64,000 bases of DNA from Amphritea pacifica (GCF_016924145.1 NZ_JAFFZO010000021.1:1-64000); one strand, 5' to 3'. Shown: positions 18,081 to 31,106, counted from the first letter of the stretch. Translations and numbers: made by a program. The notes: generated by a model from the sequence alone, not told the origin.

Positions 18081-18755
18081 TCAGATTAATCCTCTTTCCG
18101 CCAGAGAGACGGTGACTCCGCTGCCCACAACCATATGATCCAGCAAGCGGATATCAACCAGACTCAGCGCCTCTTTAATCCGTTGAGTAATATGCTGATC
18201 GGCCATACTGGGTTCAGCAATTCCAGAGGGGTGATTGTGAGCCAGAATCATCGCGGCGGCATTATGACTCAGTGCCAGTTTCACGACCTCCCGGGGGTGT
18301 ACGGTGGCACTGTCAATGGTCCCCTTAAACAACTCCTCAAAGCAGATAACCCGGTGTTGACTATCCAGCAGCAGACAGGCAAACACCTCACGACTGCGAT
18401 CACTCAACTGCAGCTGCAGATAATCCCGTACCAGGTCGGGTGATGTCAGCGCAGAATCCCGCTGTAACTGCTCAGCCTGACAGCGGCGACTGATCTCCAT
18501 AACCGCCTGCAGCTGAACATACTTAGCCGGCCCAAGCCCGAGCTGCTGACAGAACGTCTGCTGATCCGACTTTATTAACGCTCGTAAACCACCAAACCGT
18601 GTCAGCAACTGGCGAGCCAGATCCACTGCACTGCAGCCTTTGACACCCGTGCGTAGAAAAATTGCCAGTAGCTCGCCATCTGACAGGCTCGCAGCTCCCT
18701 GCCGTAACAGTTTTTCCCGGGGACGTTCAGCCTCCGGCCAGTCAGTAATCGCCAT
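18081..18755 (-). CDS. radC: RadC-family JAB-domain protein
   Basis: RadC/YicR homologue of 224 residues: an N-terminal helix-hairpin-helix-like part ([14 protein letters not shown]) and a C-terminal JAB/MPN metalloprotease-like domain with [14 protein letters not shown], the HxHx7D metal motif. Despite the name, a direct role in DNA repair is not established for the family. The ATG at 18755 is chosen because AGGGA lies seven bases upstream; a GTG two codons earlier would disturb that spacing. The order coaBC (divergent)-radC-rpmB-rpmG-mutM is classical. Confidence 0.93.
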   Translation of the reverse strand: MAITDWPEAERPREKLLRQGAASLSDGELLAIFLRTGVKGCSAVDLARQLLTRFGGLRALIKSDQQTFCQQLGLGPAKYVQLQAVMEISRRCQAEQLQRDSALTSPDLVRDYLQLQLSDRSREVFACLLLDSQHRVICFEELFKGTIDSATVHPREVVKLALSHNAAAMILAHNHPSGIAEPSMADQHITQRIKEALSLVDIRLLDHMVVGSGVTVSLAERGLI

Positions 18756-18902
18756 TATCACATCCCTGTGTTATCAATGATAAATGAATTTTACCCAATC
18801 ATTGTAGACCAGCCCCCGGCAATGCGCTGCAGGAATGTAACTCGCTACTGGATAGTGGTATCGTATGGCTCCCACATTACCGCAGATGAATAGTTACCCG
18901 GT

Positions 18903-20102
18903 ATGCAGAGACTCACTAACAGACAGATTGTATTAGGTATCACCGGCGGCATCGCTGCCTATAAAAGTGCCGAACTCACCCGATTACTCAAAGGCGCCGG
19001 CGCTGACGTTCAGGTGGTGATGACCCCGGCAGCCACCGAATTCATTACCCCTCTGACCATGCAGGCGCTCTCCGGAAATCCTGTGCATCAGCACCTGCTC
19101 GATCCCGAAGCAGAAGCGGGCATGGGCCATATTGAACTGGCTAAATGGGCCGATATGGTTCTGATCGCACCCGCCAGCGCCGATTTCATGGCGCGTTTAG
19201 ACGGGGGCCAGGGGAATGACCTGCTCAGCACTCTCTGCCTGGCAACTGAAGCCCCCATCGTACTGGCTCCGGCGATGAATCAGGCTATGTGGCGCGATCA
19301 GCAAACACAGCGCAATGCCGCCAGTTTAGAGGCAAAAGGGGTGCGTCTGCTGGGACCGGGGATCGGTGATCAGGCCTGTGGCGACACTGGCCCCGGGCGG
19401 ATGCTCGAACCCGCGCAGATCGCACAACAAACGGCAGCATTATTCGACCGGGGGTCGCTCAGTGGTAAGCGGGTCTTTATTACCGCAGGTCCTACCCGGG
19501 AAGCGCTGGACCCGGTACGCTATATCAGCAATCACAGCTCCGGCAAGATGGGCTACGCCCTGGCTGAAGCGGCTGTAGATGCAGGAGCAAAAGTCACGCT
19601 GATCAGCGGACCGGTTAACCTGCCAGCCCCCCAGCGCTGTGAACGGATTATGGTTGAAAGCGCTGAACAGATGCTGGCCGCATCGCTTGAACATATCGAT
19701 GAGTGCGATATCTTTATCGCCTCTGCCGCGGTTGCGGATTTTCGCCCCGTTGCAGTCGCCGAGCATAAGCTGAAAAAAGGCACCGAAGAGATTATGGAGC
19801 TGCGACTGGTGAAAAACCCCGATATCGTTGCCAGTGTCGCGGCCCGGCAGAATAAACCTTTTACCGTGGGGTTTGCGGCCGAAACCCGTGATGTAGTGCA
19901 TTATGCACAGGATAAGCTGAGCCGTAAGAACCTTGATCTGATCATTGCCAATGATGTTTCCCGTAGCGATATCGGCTTTAACAGTGATGATAATGCGGTG
20001 ACCGTTGTCAGCCACGATGATGTCCAGCAACTGCCGCTGAGCAGCAAACGTCAGTTAGCGTCTAAACTGATTGAGATCATCGCAGCGCATCAGGAGAACT
20101 GA
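18903..20102 (+). CDS. coaBC: Bifunctional phosphopantothenoylcysteine decarboxylase/phosphopantothenate-cysteine ligase
   Basis: Catalyses two steps of coenzyme A synthesis. The N-terminal flavin-dependent decarboxylase domain (about 1-185) has [16 protein letters not shown], the [10 protein letters not shown] loop and APAMNQAMW. The C-terminal ligase domain (about 190-399) has [20 protein letters not shown] and the SAAVADFRP and KLKK motifs. Length 399 (E. coli 406). Divergent from radC. dut, which usually follows, is absent; algC comes next after 137 bp. Confidence 0.96.
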   Translation: MQRLTNRQIVLGITGGIAAYKSAELTRLLKGAGADVQVVMTPAATEFITPLTMQALSGNPVHQHLLDPEAEAGMGHIELAKWADMVLIAPASADFMARLDGGQGNDLLSTLCLATEAPIVLAPAMNQAMWRDQQTQRNAASLEAKGVRLLGPGIGDQACGDTGPGRMLEPAQIAQQTAALFDRGSLSGKRVFITAGPTREALDPVRYISNHSSGKMGYALAEAAVDAGAKVTLISGPVNLPAPQRCERIMVESAEQMLAASLEHIDECDIFIASAAVADFRPVAVAEHKLKKGTEEIMELRLVKNPDIVASVAARQNKPFTVGFAAETRDVVHYAQDKLSRKNLDLIIANDVSRSDIGFNSDDNAVTVVSHDDVQQLPLSSKRQLASKLIEIIAAHQEN

Positions 20103-20239
20103 AGCAGCGCAAAAACCGCTGGAGCGTCACAACAATAACAGGCCCCGTCTGCATAAAAGCCTGCGGAGAGGGGGCCTGCCCTGTGTCGGTCTCCAGCGGT
20201 ATAGCTTCCAGGAAATATAGCGTTTAGGAAATTGAACCG

Positions 20240-22576
<2,337 letters not shown>

Positions 22577-22577
<1 letters not shown>

Positions 22578-23173
22578 TGGATGCAGAACTAACCGAAAAG
22601 CCTTCACGGCGTGAACAGATTCTTCAATCTCTGGCGATGATGCTGGAAAGCGATCCCGGCGCACGTATCACTACCGCCGCTCTTGCCCGGCATGTCGGCG
22701 TCTCGGAAGCCGCGCTTTACCGCCACTTTCCCAGCAAAGCCCGGATGTTTGAAGGGCTTATCGCGTTCATTGAAGACACCATGTTCAGCCGGATTACCAT
22801 CATCACGGGTTCAGATGCCAATGCGATGAAACAGTGTGAGCAGATTCTCACCCTGTTGCTGGCATTTGTGGAAAAGAATCCGGGGATGGCAAGGATTCTT
22901 ACCGGCGACGCCCTGTCCGGTGAAACCGACCGGCTGAGACAGCGCATCAATCAGTTCTTTGAGCGTATGGAAACCCAGTTGAAACAGATTCTGCGTACAG
23001 CTGAACAGACCGAAGGGCTGCGTACCCAGCTGCCCACCGGCGCGACTGCCAACCTGATGCTGGCCTGCGCGGAGGGGCGCATCCGTCAGTTTGTCCGTAG
23101 TGAATTCAAAGCCCGGCCAACGATCAACTGGACCGATCAGTGGAGTATTCTGGCGGTAGCCGCCAGCCGCTAA
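22577..23173 (+). CDS. slmA: Nucleoid occlusion factor SlmA
   Basis: TetR-family DNA-binding protein that blocks FtsZ ring assembly over the nucleoid. It has 198 residues (E. coli 198) with the helix-turn-helix [24 protein letters not shown] at about 34-57 and the conserved IEDTMFSRI and [10 protein letters not shown] stretches. Start codon overlaps the argB stop. Its binding sites would be spread over the chromosome; none is called here. Confidence 0.95.
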
Positions 23174-23211
23174 CATCCGCAATCCGATTCAGCCAGAGGC
23201 ACTCTGACAAC

Positions 23212-23979
23212 GTGATCATCGAACAACTCAGTCTGGTGGTGATTTCGCTGCTGGCCAACGCCCTTTCGGCTATGGCTGGCGGCGGTGCCGGTCTGCTTCA
23301 ACTGCCGGTACTGCTGTTTCTCGGGCTGAGTTTCAGCACCGCACTGGCGACCCATAAGATCGCCAGTGTAGCATTGGGAATTGGCGCAACTCTGCGCCAT
23401 CTGCGGGAAAAATCCCTCAACCGACGCTTCTGCCTGTTTATACTTGCATCTGGCCTGCCGGGCGTTATCACCGGCGGCATACTGGTGTTGCAACTGCCGG
23501 AATCGCTGACCATTCTCAGTCTGGGATTACTCACCACCGGACTGGGACTCTATTCAATCTTCAAAACTCAGTTGGGCATGACCCACCAGCCCCGTAACCG
23601 TGACTTTTCTGGTATGTTACTGGGTGGACTGGTGCTCTGTCTGATCGGGATTCTCAACGGTTCGCTGACATCAGGAACAGGGCTGTTTGTCACCCTGTGG
23701 CTGGTTCGCTGGTTCGGGCTGGACTATAAAACCGCAGTAGCGTATGTCCTGATCCTGGTCGGTCTCTTCTGGAACGGTTCGGGCGCAATAACGGTTGCCC
23801 TGCAACAACCGCCCCACTGGGAATGGCTGCCAGCACTGATTATCGGCGCAATCATTGGCGCTTATACCGGCACTCATATCGCACTGGTCAGGGGGAACGG
23901 CTTGGTAAAGCGGGTCTTTGAAGCACTGACAATCATCGTTGGAATCAAGCTGATTTATGATGCGACACTACTGTTTTAG
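23212..23979 (+). CDS. TauE/SafE-family membrane permease
   Basis: Polytopic inner-membrane protein of 255 residues with about seven or eight hydrophobic segments. The family repeats are seen as NALSAMAGGGAGLLQLPVLL near the start and GILNGSLTSGTGLF in the second half. TauE/SafE proteins are linked to export of sulfite or small organosulfur or organic anions; substrate not deducible. The GTG at 23212 is chosen because the first transmembrane helix begins right after it and the longer frame overlaps slmA. The 3' end overlaps yibQ tail-to-tail by 12 bp. Confidence 0.82.
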   Translation: MIIEQLSLVVISLLANALSAMAGGGAGLLQLPVLLFLGLSFSTALATHKIASVALGIGATLRHLREKSLNRRFCLFILASGLPGVITGGILVLQLPESLTILSLGLLTTGLGLYSIFKTQLGMTHQPRNRDFSGMLLGGLVLCLIGILNGSLTSGTGLFVTLWLVRWFGLDYKTAVAYVLILVGLFWNGSGAITVALQQPPHWEWLPALIIGAIIGAYTGTHIALVRGNGLVKRVFEALTIIVGIKLIYDATLLF

Positions 23980-24840
23980 GGCGTGGCGGCTACCCTGCTG
24001 AGCCAGACTGTCGCGGCAGTGCCCCTCATGCCGGTCACATTCATGATCCAGCTGGCGCTCAGCTAACCGCGCCTCTACCAGTCGACGAGCCTCCGCCTGC
24101 TGAAACAGAAACCCACTGGGTGCCACCAGTTGTATACCCTGTTCACCGATTTTGGGTAATGCCTGCTGAAGATAGCGGATAGTGACCGGATAAGGGTGAC
24201 AGATCAGTACAGCAAACCCCTGTTCCTGCGCCAACTTCAAACCGTAGCGGAACTGTTTATCAATAAACGCAGTATTCTGCTCATGGTCGAGAAAAACATC
24301 GCGCACCAGCCAGGGAACACCTGTTGAATAAGCTGACTTCCAGGCCGTCGTCTGACTGGTCGTACGGCTATCCAGAAAGAACAACCCCTGCTCAGCCAAC
24401 ACCCCCATCACCCAGTCCATTTTCGAGCGCTGCTGGGTTAACAGACTGCCCATGTGGTTATTCACACCCGAAACATGGGGGACCGAAGCGATATCATCGC
24501 GCAGAATACGTTCCAGCTGTAACTGGTTCTGATTCTCGGTTAATGCTCCCGGCCCTAACCGGAGATGCGCCGTGTTTGCCATCGGCGCATGCAACATGAC
24601 CTCTTTACCCTGGCTATATGCTTTCTCAGCCAGTGCAACGCTGTGAGGAGTATGGGGCAGAACAGAATAGGCAACCGGCCCCGGCAGATCAATCGCGGCC
24701 AGCCCCTTTTCCAGGCTATTGCCCAGATCATCAACGACAATAATCAGCCGTGCCGGAGCGGTTTCAGCCCTGACGGACTGAAACAGCAGCAAGAGCAACA
24801 CCAGCCCAAAGCTGTAGGCGGTTGCAGAGACGCGACTCAC
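23968..24840 (-). CDS. yibQ: Divergent polysaccharide deacetylase family protein (YibQ-like)
   Basis: Periplasmic protein of 290 residues with a signal peptide (about 1-25, ending VRA) and a divergent polysaccharide-deacetylase fold: IIVVDDLGNS, MLHAPM, the NHMGS metal-type motif, and FFLDSRT. The function is unknown; gene order next to envC suggests a cell-wall role. GTG start at 24840 overlaps the ctp stop by four bases (GTGA), so it is the last gene of gpmI-envC-ctp-yibQ. The C-terminal 20 residues are His/Arg/Glu rich and not conserved. Confidence 0.88.
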   Translation of the reverse strand: MSRVSATAYSFGLVLLLLLFQSVRAETAPARLIIVVDDLGNSLEKGLAAIDLPGPVAYSVLPHTPHSVALAEKAYSQGKEVMLHAPMANTAHLRLGPGALTENQNQLQLERILRDDIASVPHVSGVNNHMGSLLTQQRSKMDWVMGVLAEQGLFFLDSRTTSQTTAWKSAYSTGVPWLVRDVFLDHEQNTAFIDKQFRYGLKLAQEQGFAVLICHPYPVTIRYLQQALPKIGEQGIQLVAPSGFLFQQAEARRLVEARLAERQLDHECDRHEGHCRDSLAQQGSRHALKQ

Positions 24841-26171
24841 TGAGCCTGAGTACCGTCTTGTGACTGACGTGAAGCCGCCGATTTGACTATAGCGAGCCCC
24901 TTGAGCAGGTTTAGTGCCTCATACAGCTGGAAATCATTTTCAACGATGGACACCTGTGGCTCGCTCGGGTCGGGCTCTTTTACCCGGGCGTTTTCCAGAT
25001 GACCACTGAGGTCGCGCTCTTTAATGAAATTCCCTGACTCTTTAAGATTAACATCCGCCTCAGCCACATAGACATCAGGCACAATCCCCTGAGCCTGAAT
25101 CGAGCGCCCAAGCGGAGTATAGTAACGTGCAGTGGTCAGTTTAAGTGCCCGCTGCCGGGTCAGCGGCAAAATGGTTTGCACCGACCCCTTACCAAAACTG
25201 TCAACTCCCATAATCACGGCACGACCCTGATCCTGAAGCGCACCAGCAACGATCTCAGACGCAGAGGCCGAGCCCTGATTGATCAGCACAACAATCGGTA
25301 CGCTGTTATCGATCAGAGTATTCTGAGTAGCGTTATAGCGCAGCTCGGAATTAGCAACCCGCCCCTGGGTATAGACAATCAGCCCCTGATCCAGAAACGC
25401 ATCGCACACATCTACCGCTGCCCGCAATACGCCACCGGGGTTATTACGCAGATCCAGGACTACACCGCTCAGCTCATTTTCCGCTTTAAGCTTTGTGATT
25501 GCCGACTGCAGATCCTGACCGGTATTCACCTGGAACTGGGTAATACGCAGATAGCCGATACCGCCATCCAGCATCCGTTGTTTGACACTGGCAACGCGAA
25601 TAATGTCGCGAACCACAACAATCTCCAGCGGCTTATCTTCGCCTTCACGCACCACTGTCAGCACCAGTTCTGAGCCGGGTTTACCACGCATCAGTTTGAC
25701 TGCATCGGCAAGCCCCATACCCTGTACCGGCTGGTCTCCCAGCTTAATAATCAGATCGCCAGCTTTCACACCAGCCCGCTGTGCCGGGGTATCATCGATC
25801 GGTGCAATTACCCGGATAAAGCCATCTTCCAGACCAATCTCAATCCCCAGCCCACCAAACTCTCCACTGGTGTGACTTTGCAGATCGGAGAACGCTTCAG
25901 GCTCAAGATACGCTGAGTGCGGGTCCAGACCCGCCAGCATCCCCCGCACCGCATCTTCCAGCAGTTTGGCGTCATCAACCGGTTCAACATAGGCATTCTT
26001 AATACGTTCAAACACTTCGGTAAACAGACGGATCTCTTCCAGCGGGATGGTTTTAACCGCCTCATCTTCCGGTGTTGCAGTCGCAGCAAACAGAGGGGTT
26101 GCCAGCCCACTCAGCAGACAGCCCAACAACAGAGGTTTAGTCAGGCAGGATAGCTGTTGCTTCAGCGTCAT
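24837..26171 (-). CDS. ctpA: S41-family carboxyl-terminal processing protease
   Basis: Periplasmic serine protease of the CtpA/Prc family, 444 residues. Signal peptide about 1-29, then a helical segment, a PDZ domain (GLGIEIGLEDGFIRVIAPIDD, about 98-185) and the S41 catalytic domain with the Ser-Lys pair: SASASE and GKGSVQT. ATG at 26171 follows AAGGATTAACC. It is placed between envC and yibQ; in other gammaproteobacteria Ctp-type proteases trim cell-wall enzymes, which would fit, but that link is inference. Confidence 0.93.
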   Translation of the reverse strand: MTLKQQLSCLTKPLLLGCLLSGLATPLFAATATPEDEAVKTIPLEEIRLFTEVFERIKNAYVEPVDDAKLLEDAVRGMLAGLDPHSAYLEPEAFSDLQSHTSGEFGGLGIEIGLEDGFIRVIAPIDDTPAQRAGVKAGDLIIKLGDQPVQGMGLADAVKLMRGKPGSELVLTVVREGEDKPLEIVVVRDIIRVASVKQRMLDGGIGYLRITQFQVNTGQDLQSAITKLKAENELSGVVLDLRNNPGGVLRAAVDVCDAFLDQGLIVYTQGRVANSELRYNATQNTLIDNSVPIVVLINQGSASASEIVAGALQDQGRAVIMGVDSFGKGSVQTILPLTRQRALKLTTARYYTPLGRSIQAQGIVPDVYVAEADVNLKESGNFIKERDLSGHLENARVKEPDPSEPQVSIVENDFQLYEALNLLKGLAIVKSAASRQSQDGTQAQ

Positions 26172-26223
26172 GGTTAATCCTTTTATACATCTGTTAAATA
26201 TTAAGACAGCATAACCGCTACGG

Positions 26224-27378
26224 CTACCTTCTCGCCAGCCATTTCAACGGATCTGTAGAATTTCCTTTATAGCGTACAGCAAAATAAAGGCCCGAATCAT
26301 TACTACCGCCACTATTGCCCACCGTGGCCAGTTGATCCCCTGCGGAAACCCACTCGCCAACCTCCCGTAATAGCGATTCATTGTGACCGTAGAGACTCAT
26401 ATACCCCCCACCATGATCCACAATTGTCAGTAATCCATAACCCCTTAACCAGTCGGAAAACACCACCCGACCATGATGGATCGCTCTGACCGGCTGGCCC
26501 GCCTTTTGTTCAACCAGTATCCCTTCATAGCGGATACCATCCCGCTGACTACCGAAGCGGCGACTCACATGACCCTGTGCCGGCCAGGGCAACTTCCCTT
26601 TCAGCTCTTTGAATGAGCGCTCATCACCACCAATCGAGATCTTTTCGATCGACTCACGAATCTGAGCCAGCAGTTTTTCCAGACGCCGCTGGTCAGCCTG
26701 CATCGATTTCAGTTGCTGACCACCATCGCTAAGTTTCGACTCGAGCTTGCTCAACACCACACGACGCTCCTGCCGCACCGATTCCAGATCATCAGAGCGG
26801 GCTTTAAGCAGATCTCGCCGGTCAAAAATATCCTGTTGCGCTGAACGGATCTCCTGCTCAGCCCTGTCCAGCCGCTCCAGTCCCTGACGAAATGATTCAA
26901 GACGTTCACTCAGGGTTTTATTGATCCGGTCATAATAGTGCAGCATGCGGGAGACCTGTTCCGGATCACGCTGATTCAGCAACAACTGCAAGCGGGGCTG
27001 ATGACCCGCCTTATACTGCTGTCGCAGCTGCTGTTCAAGACCGGCAGCCTGCTTCTGCAGCCCTGCCAGCAGAGGCTTTTTCTGCTGTTCCAGCCTGGCC
27101 AACCGCTGCTCCGCCCCTCTAAGCTGGGTATTCAAACGCAGAATTTCCCGCGCCAGCTCCCCAATATTCTTATCAGTCCGGCGCAACGCCTGTTGCACAG
27201 AGGAGCGCTCTCCCTCTAATGCTCCCAGTGTCTGCGTCAGTTTGGCGATCGATTTTCTCAGACTGACGATCTCTTTTTCGGTGGCTTTTTCCTGCGCAGC
27301 ATAAAGCGCCTGCCCTGGTGAAAACAGCAGTGTCGAAACCAGCGAAACGATAACAGCGGTACGTAATTTTATCGGCAT
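26224..27378 (-). CDS. envC: Murein hydrolase activator EnvC
   Basis: Periplasmic division protein of 384 residues: signal peptide (about 1-28), long coiled coil (about 30-250, heptads of Leu, Gln, Arg, Glu) and a C-terminal LytM/M23 domain (about 265-384). The zinc ligands of active LytM enzymes are missing: the usual HxGxD is RYEGILV and the last HxH-type strand reads LYFAVR. This is the degenerate state of EnvC, which activates the AmiA/AmiB amidases instead of cutting peptidoglycan. Follows gpmI by 35 bp. Confidence 0.93.
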   Translation of the reverse strand: MPIKLRTAVIVSLVSTLLFSPGQALYAAQEKATEKEIVSLRKSIAKLTQTLGALEGERSSVQQALRRTDKNIGELAREILRLNTQLRGAEQRLARLEQQKKPLLAGLQKQAAGLEQQLRQQYKAGHQPRLQLLLNQRDPEQVSRMLHYYDRINKTLSERLESFRQGLERLDRAEQEIRSAQQDIFDRRDLLKARSDDLESVRQERRVVLSKLESKLSDGGQQLKSMQADQRRLEKLLAQIRESIEKISIGGDERSFKELKGKLPWPAQGHVSRRFGSQRDGIRYEGILVEQKAGQPVRAIHHGRVVFSDWLRGYGLLTIVDHGGGYMSLYGHNESLLREVGEWVSAGDQLATVGNSGGSNDSGLYFAVRYKGNSTDPLKWLARR

Positions 27379-27413
27379 ATACAGAAAGGCCGTTCAATGA
27401 ACGGCCCCGATCC

Positions 27414-28964
27414 CTACCCCAGCTCAGCCAGTGACTGACCGGTCATCTCTGTCGGTTGTTCAAGCCCCATCAGCGCCAACAGCGTCGGTGCCAGATCACA
27501 GAGAGCACCATCGTTTAAGTGCAGCTGTGAACGACGCGGACCATCATATACCAGCGCCACCGGCCATATCGTATGCGCCGTATGCGCCTGTCCGGTTTTC
27601 GGATTAACCATCAGCTCAACATTGCCATGGTCAGCGGTAATCAGGGTTTCACCCGCAACCTTCTGCATCGCCTCCAGCACCCGGCCGATACACTGATCGA
27701 TCACCTCAACCGCTTTCACCGCCGCCGCAAAATTACCGGTATGCCCCACCATATCGGGATTGGCAAAGTTACACACAATCAGGTCGAAACGGCCACTTTC
27801 GATCGCGTCAACCAACTTATCGGTGACCTCAGGGGCACTCATCTCTGGCTTGAGATCATAGGTCGCAACATCAGGTGATGGCACCAGAATCCGCTCCTCT
27901 CCCTCGTAGGGCTGCTCCTCACCGCCATTAAAAAAGAAGGTGACATGGGCATATTTCTCAGTTTCTGCAATACGCAACTGAGTGCGCCCCTGTTTCGCCA
28001 GAAAATCCCCCAGGCTGTTAAACAGTTTAACCGGCGGATAAGCACAGCTGGCCTGAATATCGGACGCATACTCTGTCATCATCACATAGTCAGCCAACTT
28101 TGGCGTTACACTGCGGACAAAGCCGTCAAAGTCGGTATCGACGAAGGCACGGGTAATCTCCCGGGAGCGATCCGGACGGAAATTGGCACAGATCACGGTA
28201 TCGTTATCACGCACCAGGCCTTTCGGCTGACCATCGTCCCCGATAATCGTTGTTGCCTGTACAAACTCATCATTTTCATCCCGCTCATAGGCGTTGTGCA
28301 GGGCATCCAGCGCTGACGTCTCATAGCAGGGAGCCAGACCGGCGGTCATCGCATCATACGCCAGCTTAACCCGGTCCCAGCGGTTATCCCGATCCATCGC
28401 AAAATAGCGGCCAACGATTGTGGCAATAGCACCGACACCTAACTCATCAAACTTTGCCTGCGCCGCTTTAATAGAGGCCTCGGCACTGCGCGGTGGCATA
28501 TCCCGGCCATCCAGAATGCCATGCAGGAAGACCTGTTTAGCCCCCCGCTTAACCGCCATCTCCAGCAGCGCGAACAGATGCTCTTCATGACTATGGACGC
28601 CACCCGGCGAAAGCAGGCCGGTCACATGCACCGCGCCCCCTGCCGCAACCGCCTTATCGATTGCCGCCACCAGCACCTCATTGGTAAACAGAGTCCCCTC
28701 TGCAATCGCTTTGCTGATGCGGGTAAAGTTCTGGTACACCACCCGGCCAGCACCGATATTCATATGCCCGACCTCGGAGTTCCCCATCTGCCCTTCCGGC
28801 AAACCAACGGCTAAACCTGAGGTAGCAATTCGACTGTGAGGCGCGCTGGCCATCAAACGATCCCAGTTTGGCGTATTAGCCGCGGCAATGGCACTGGATT
28901 CGGTTTGTTCCACACCGAAGCCATCGAGAATAATTAATGCTTTTGGGGAGCGCTGTTCAGTCAT
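27414..28964 (-). CDS. gpmI: 2,3-bisphosphoglycerate-independent phosphoglycerate mutase
   Basis: Interconverts 3- and 2-phosphoglycerate with two Mn ions. Full length at 516 residues (E. coli 514). LIILDGFG (about 10-17) supplies a metal Asp, [11 protein letters not shown] holds the catalytic Ser 63, and [21 protein letters not shown] and the C-terminal [10 protein letters not shown] are all present. First gene of the leftward gpmI-envC-ctp-yibQ operon, divergent from yibN. Confidence 0.97.
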   Translation of the reverse strand: MTEQRSPKALIILDGFGVEQTESSAIAAANTPNWDRLMASAPHSRIATSGLAVGLPEGQMGNSEVGHMNIGAGRVVYQNFTRISKAIAEGTLFTNEVLVAAIDKAVAAGGAVHVTGLLSPGGVHSHEEHLFALLEMAVKRGAKQVFLHGILDGRDMPPRSAEASIKAAQAKFDELGVGAIATIVGRYFAMDRDNRWDRVKLAYDAMTAGLAPCYETSALDALHNAYERDENDEFVQATTIIGDDGQPKGLVRDNDTVICANFRPDRSREITRAFVDTDFDGFVRSVTPKLADYVMMTEYASDIQASCAYPPVKLFNSLGDFLAKQGRTQLRIAETEKYAHVTFFFNGGEEQPYEGEERILVPSPDVATYDLKPEMSAPEVTDKLVDAIESGRFDLIVCNFANPDMVGHTGNFAAAVKAVEVIDQCIGRVLEAMQKVAGETLITADHGNVELMVNPKTGQAHTAHTIWPVALVYDGPRRSQLHLNDGALCDLAPTLLALMGLEQPTEMTGQSLAELG

Positions 28965-29291
28965 AGAAGTCTTTTCACTCAGAGTTATTTTAATGCGAAG
29001 CTGTCAGTTGAAGCTGCTTTTTAACACGGGTTCAATGGCGTGCTATTTTACTGACAAAACGCACTAATGGCTAATTATCCCGGGATTACAGCCGCTGAGA
29101 TCCCAAGAAAATCGCTGTCAGATCGGATATCCCCGACATTGATCACTTTTCCTCAGCTTTTCCCTCTCCCGACTGTTACCAGTTTCGCTTTGGCAAGGTA
29201 TACTTACCGGCTTTAAAAACGATCACCGTTAATCACTATCACTGCGATTCGCGATTAATTCCGCAATTTCGCAACTGGCCGGATACAGAGA
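28965..29291. promoter_or_regulatory. Divergent gpmI/yibN control region
   Basis: No gene in these 327 bp. For the rightward unit a sigma-70 promoter is visible: TTACCA (29176-29181), 17-bp spacer, TATACT (29199-29204), about 80 bp before yibN. The leftward gpmI promoter is less clear; several A/T-rich -10-like sequences lie at about 29030-29060. Confidence 0.6.
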
Positions 29292-29705
29292 ATGGAACAA
29301 CTGCTCGAATTCATCACTAACAATATTATGCTGGTAGCGGCCTGGGGTCTCACCCTGGCGATGTTACTGTGGACAGAACAGAATAAAGCAGGCAAGTCCG
29401 TCGGCACCCATGAAGCCACCCGGCTGATCAATAAAGATAACGCCGTCATTCTGGATATCCGCCCAAAGAAAGAGTTTATCACCGGCCATATTACCGATGC
29501 CGTGCATATTCCCGTGTCTGAACTGGATAAACGCATTACCGAACTGGATAAACATAAGCAGAAGCCGATCATCGTTGTCTGCAACATCGGCCAGACAGCC
29601 GGTGCGGCCAGCAAGAAACTCAAAAATGCGGGCTTTGAAAATGTTGTACGCCTGTCCGGTGGCATGACTGAGTGGAAAGCCCAGAGCCTGCCGGTTATTA
29701 AATAA
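29292..29705 (+). CDS. yibN: Membrane-anchored rhodanese-like protein (YibN)
   Basis: 137 residues with an N-terminal transmembrane helix (about 10-27) and a cytoplasmic rhodanese domain. The active-site loop CNIGQTAG starts at Cys 97; the second Arg of classical thiosulfate sulfurtransferases is not in the usual place, so the sulfur acceptor is uncertain. First gene of yibN-grxC-secB, an arrangement conserved in E. coli; the grxC start follows its stop by two bases. Confidence 0.9.
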   Translation: MEQLLEFITNNIMLVAAWGLTLAMLLWTEQNKAGKSVGTHEATRLINKDNAVILDIRPKKEFITGHITDAVHIPVSELDKRITELDKHKQKPIIVVCNIGQTAGAASKKLKNAGFENVVRLSGGMTEWKAQSLPVIK

Positions 29706-29707
29706 TT

Positions 29708-29962
29708 ATGCCAAAGATCACAGTTTACAGTAATCGCTGGTGTCCCTATTGCCGCAGAGCCAAAATGCTGCTGGAACATAAAGGCGTCAGTTTCGACGAG
29801 ATAGATGTTGAGGCTGTAACGGGCGCCCGCCAGGAGATGATCAGGCTCAGCGGCCGCACATCAGTCCCTCAGATTTTCATCAACACACTTCATGTCGGCG
29901 GATGTGACGATCTGTATGCCCTGGAACAGCAGGGAAAACTTGATCCGTTACTGGCCGGTTAA
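29708..29962 (+). CDS. grxC: Glutaredoxin 3
   Basis: Small dithiol glutaredoxin of 84 residues. WCPYCRRAK has the CPYC active site at residues 12-15; TSVPQIFI is the cis-Pro glutathione-binding loop and [20 protein letters not shown] the C-terminal helix. It reduces protein and mixed disulfides using glutathione. Middle gene of the yibN-grxC-secB operon. Confidence 0.95.
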   Translation: MPKITVYSNRWCPYCRRAKMLLEHKGVSFDEIDVEAVTGARQEMIRLSGRTSVPQIFINTLHVGGCDDLYALEQQGKLDPLLAG

Positions 29963-29987
29963 CTCATTTTTAAAGGAACATAAGACC

Positions 29988-30467
29988 ATGGCAGAGAATG
30001 ATAACAACACCCAGGAACAGCAGGCTCCTCAGTTCGCAATTCAGCGTGTTTATCTGAAAGACGCCTCCTTTGAAGCGCCGAATTCACCCAAGGTGTTCAC
30101 CAAGCAATGGCAGCCAGAGATCAATCTGGATATGAATACAGCCACAACCACGCTGGATAACGGTGTTTTTGAAGTGGTTCTGACCCTGACGGTTACTGCT
30201 AAAAACGACAGCGATACCGCTTTTCTGGTTGAGGTTCAGCAAGCGGGCATCTTTACCGTCACCGGACTGGGTGAAGCGGAACTGCATCACACGCTGGGTG
30301 CATTCTGCCCGAGCATTCTGTTCCCATACGCTCGGGAAGCGATTGATAATATGGTCAACAAAGGCAGCTTCCCGGCCCTGATGCTATCACCGGTTAACTT
30401 TGATGCACTGTATGCTCAACAGATGCAGCAACAGGCGCAGGCGACTGAAGAAGCGCCACAGCACTGA
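29988..30467 (+). CDS. secB: Protein-export chaperone SecB
   Basis: Tetrameric cytosolic chaperone that keeps preproteins unfolded and hands them to SecA. 159 residues from the ATG at 29988, which has AAAGGAAC upstream and matches the family start (acidic/Gln-rich tail, then [19 protein letters not shown]). The C-terminal [27 protein letters not shown] is highly conserved. The frame extends upstream into grxC but that part is not conserved. Last gene of its operon; a terminator follows. Confidence 0.96.
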   Translation: MAENDNNTQEQQAPQFAIQRVYLKDASFEAPNSPKVFTKQWQPEINLDMNTATTTLDNGVFEVVLTLTVTAKNDSDTAFLVEVQQAGIFTVTGLGEAELHHTLGAFCPSILFPYAREAIDNMVNKGSFPALMLSPVNFDALYAQQMQQQAQATEEAPQH

Positions 30468-30490
30468 TAGATCAATGCACAATCAATAAT

Positions 30491-30520
30491 CCGATTGCAG
30501 CGATGCAATCGGATTTTTTT
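30491..30520 (+). terminator. Terminator after secB
   Basis: CCGATTGCA-GCGA-TGCAATCGG hairpin (9-bp stem) followed by ATTTTTTT, 23 bp after the secB stop. Confidence 0.93.
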
Positions 30521-30587
30521 CGTTTTAACGCAGTGGAATAGTATTCAATTAACCAGACTCTGCGTCCGGAAAAGCTGAGCACCCAGT

Positions 30588-31052
30588 TTAGCTATTGCCA
30601 CCAAAACCCAACTGACGCCAGGCCTCATAGACCATGACCGCCACGGTATTGGACAGATTAAGACTGCGGCTATCGGCGTTCATCGGCAATCTGAGACGCT
30701 GTTCAGCGGGCAGATTTTCAAGCACCTCCGCTGGCAACCCGCGGGTTTCCGGCCCGAACAGCAACACATCTCCGGCGGAAAATCTCACCTTCGAATAGTT
30801 CTGACTGCCCTTTGTCGTCAGGGCCCAGACCTTACCCGGTTCCAGTTCCGACAGACAACTCTCCAGATCCGGATACCGTTTCACCCGGGTAAACTCGTGG
30901 TAATCGAGACCGGCGCGCCGCAGTTTTTTGTCGTCGAAGTCAAAGCCCAGCGGCTCAATCAGATGCAGATAAAACCCGGTATTAGCACACAGACGAATGA
31001 TATTTCCGGTATTCGGCGGTATTTCGGGCTGATAAAGCACAACATGAAGCAT
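30588..31052 (-). CDS. trmL: tRNA (cytidine(34)-2'-O)-methyltransferase
   Basis: SPOUT-class methyltransferase (trefoil knot) that 2'-O-methylates the wobble base of tRNA-Leu isoacceptors. 154 residues from the ATG at 31052, which has AGGGA six bases upstream; the frame opens six codons earlier without a ribosome binding site. Motifs: [18 protein letters not shown] at the start, [11 protein letters not shown] (SAM-binding loop) and [19 protein letters not shown] at the C terminus. Convergent with secB. Confidence 0.94.
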   Translation of the reverse strand: MLHVVLYQPEIPPNTGNIIRLCANTGFYLHLIEPLGFDFDDKKLRRAGLDYHEFTRVKRYPDLESCLSELEPGKVWALTTKGSQNYSKVRFSAGDVLLFGPETRGLPAEVLENLPAEQRLRLPMNADSRSLNLSNTVAVMVYEAWRQLGFGGNS

Positions 31053-31106
31053 AAAAAATCCCTGACTCACTACAAGGCAGGGATTATAGCTGAATCTCTG
31101 GAAGGA

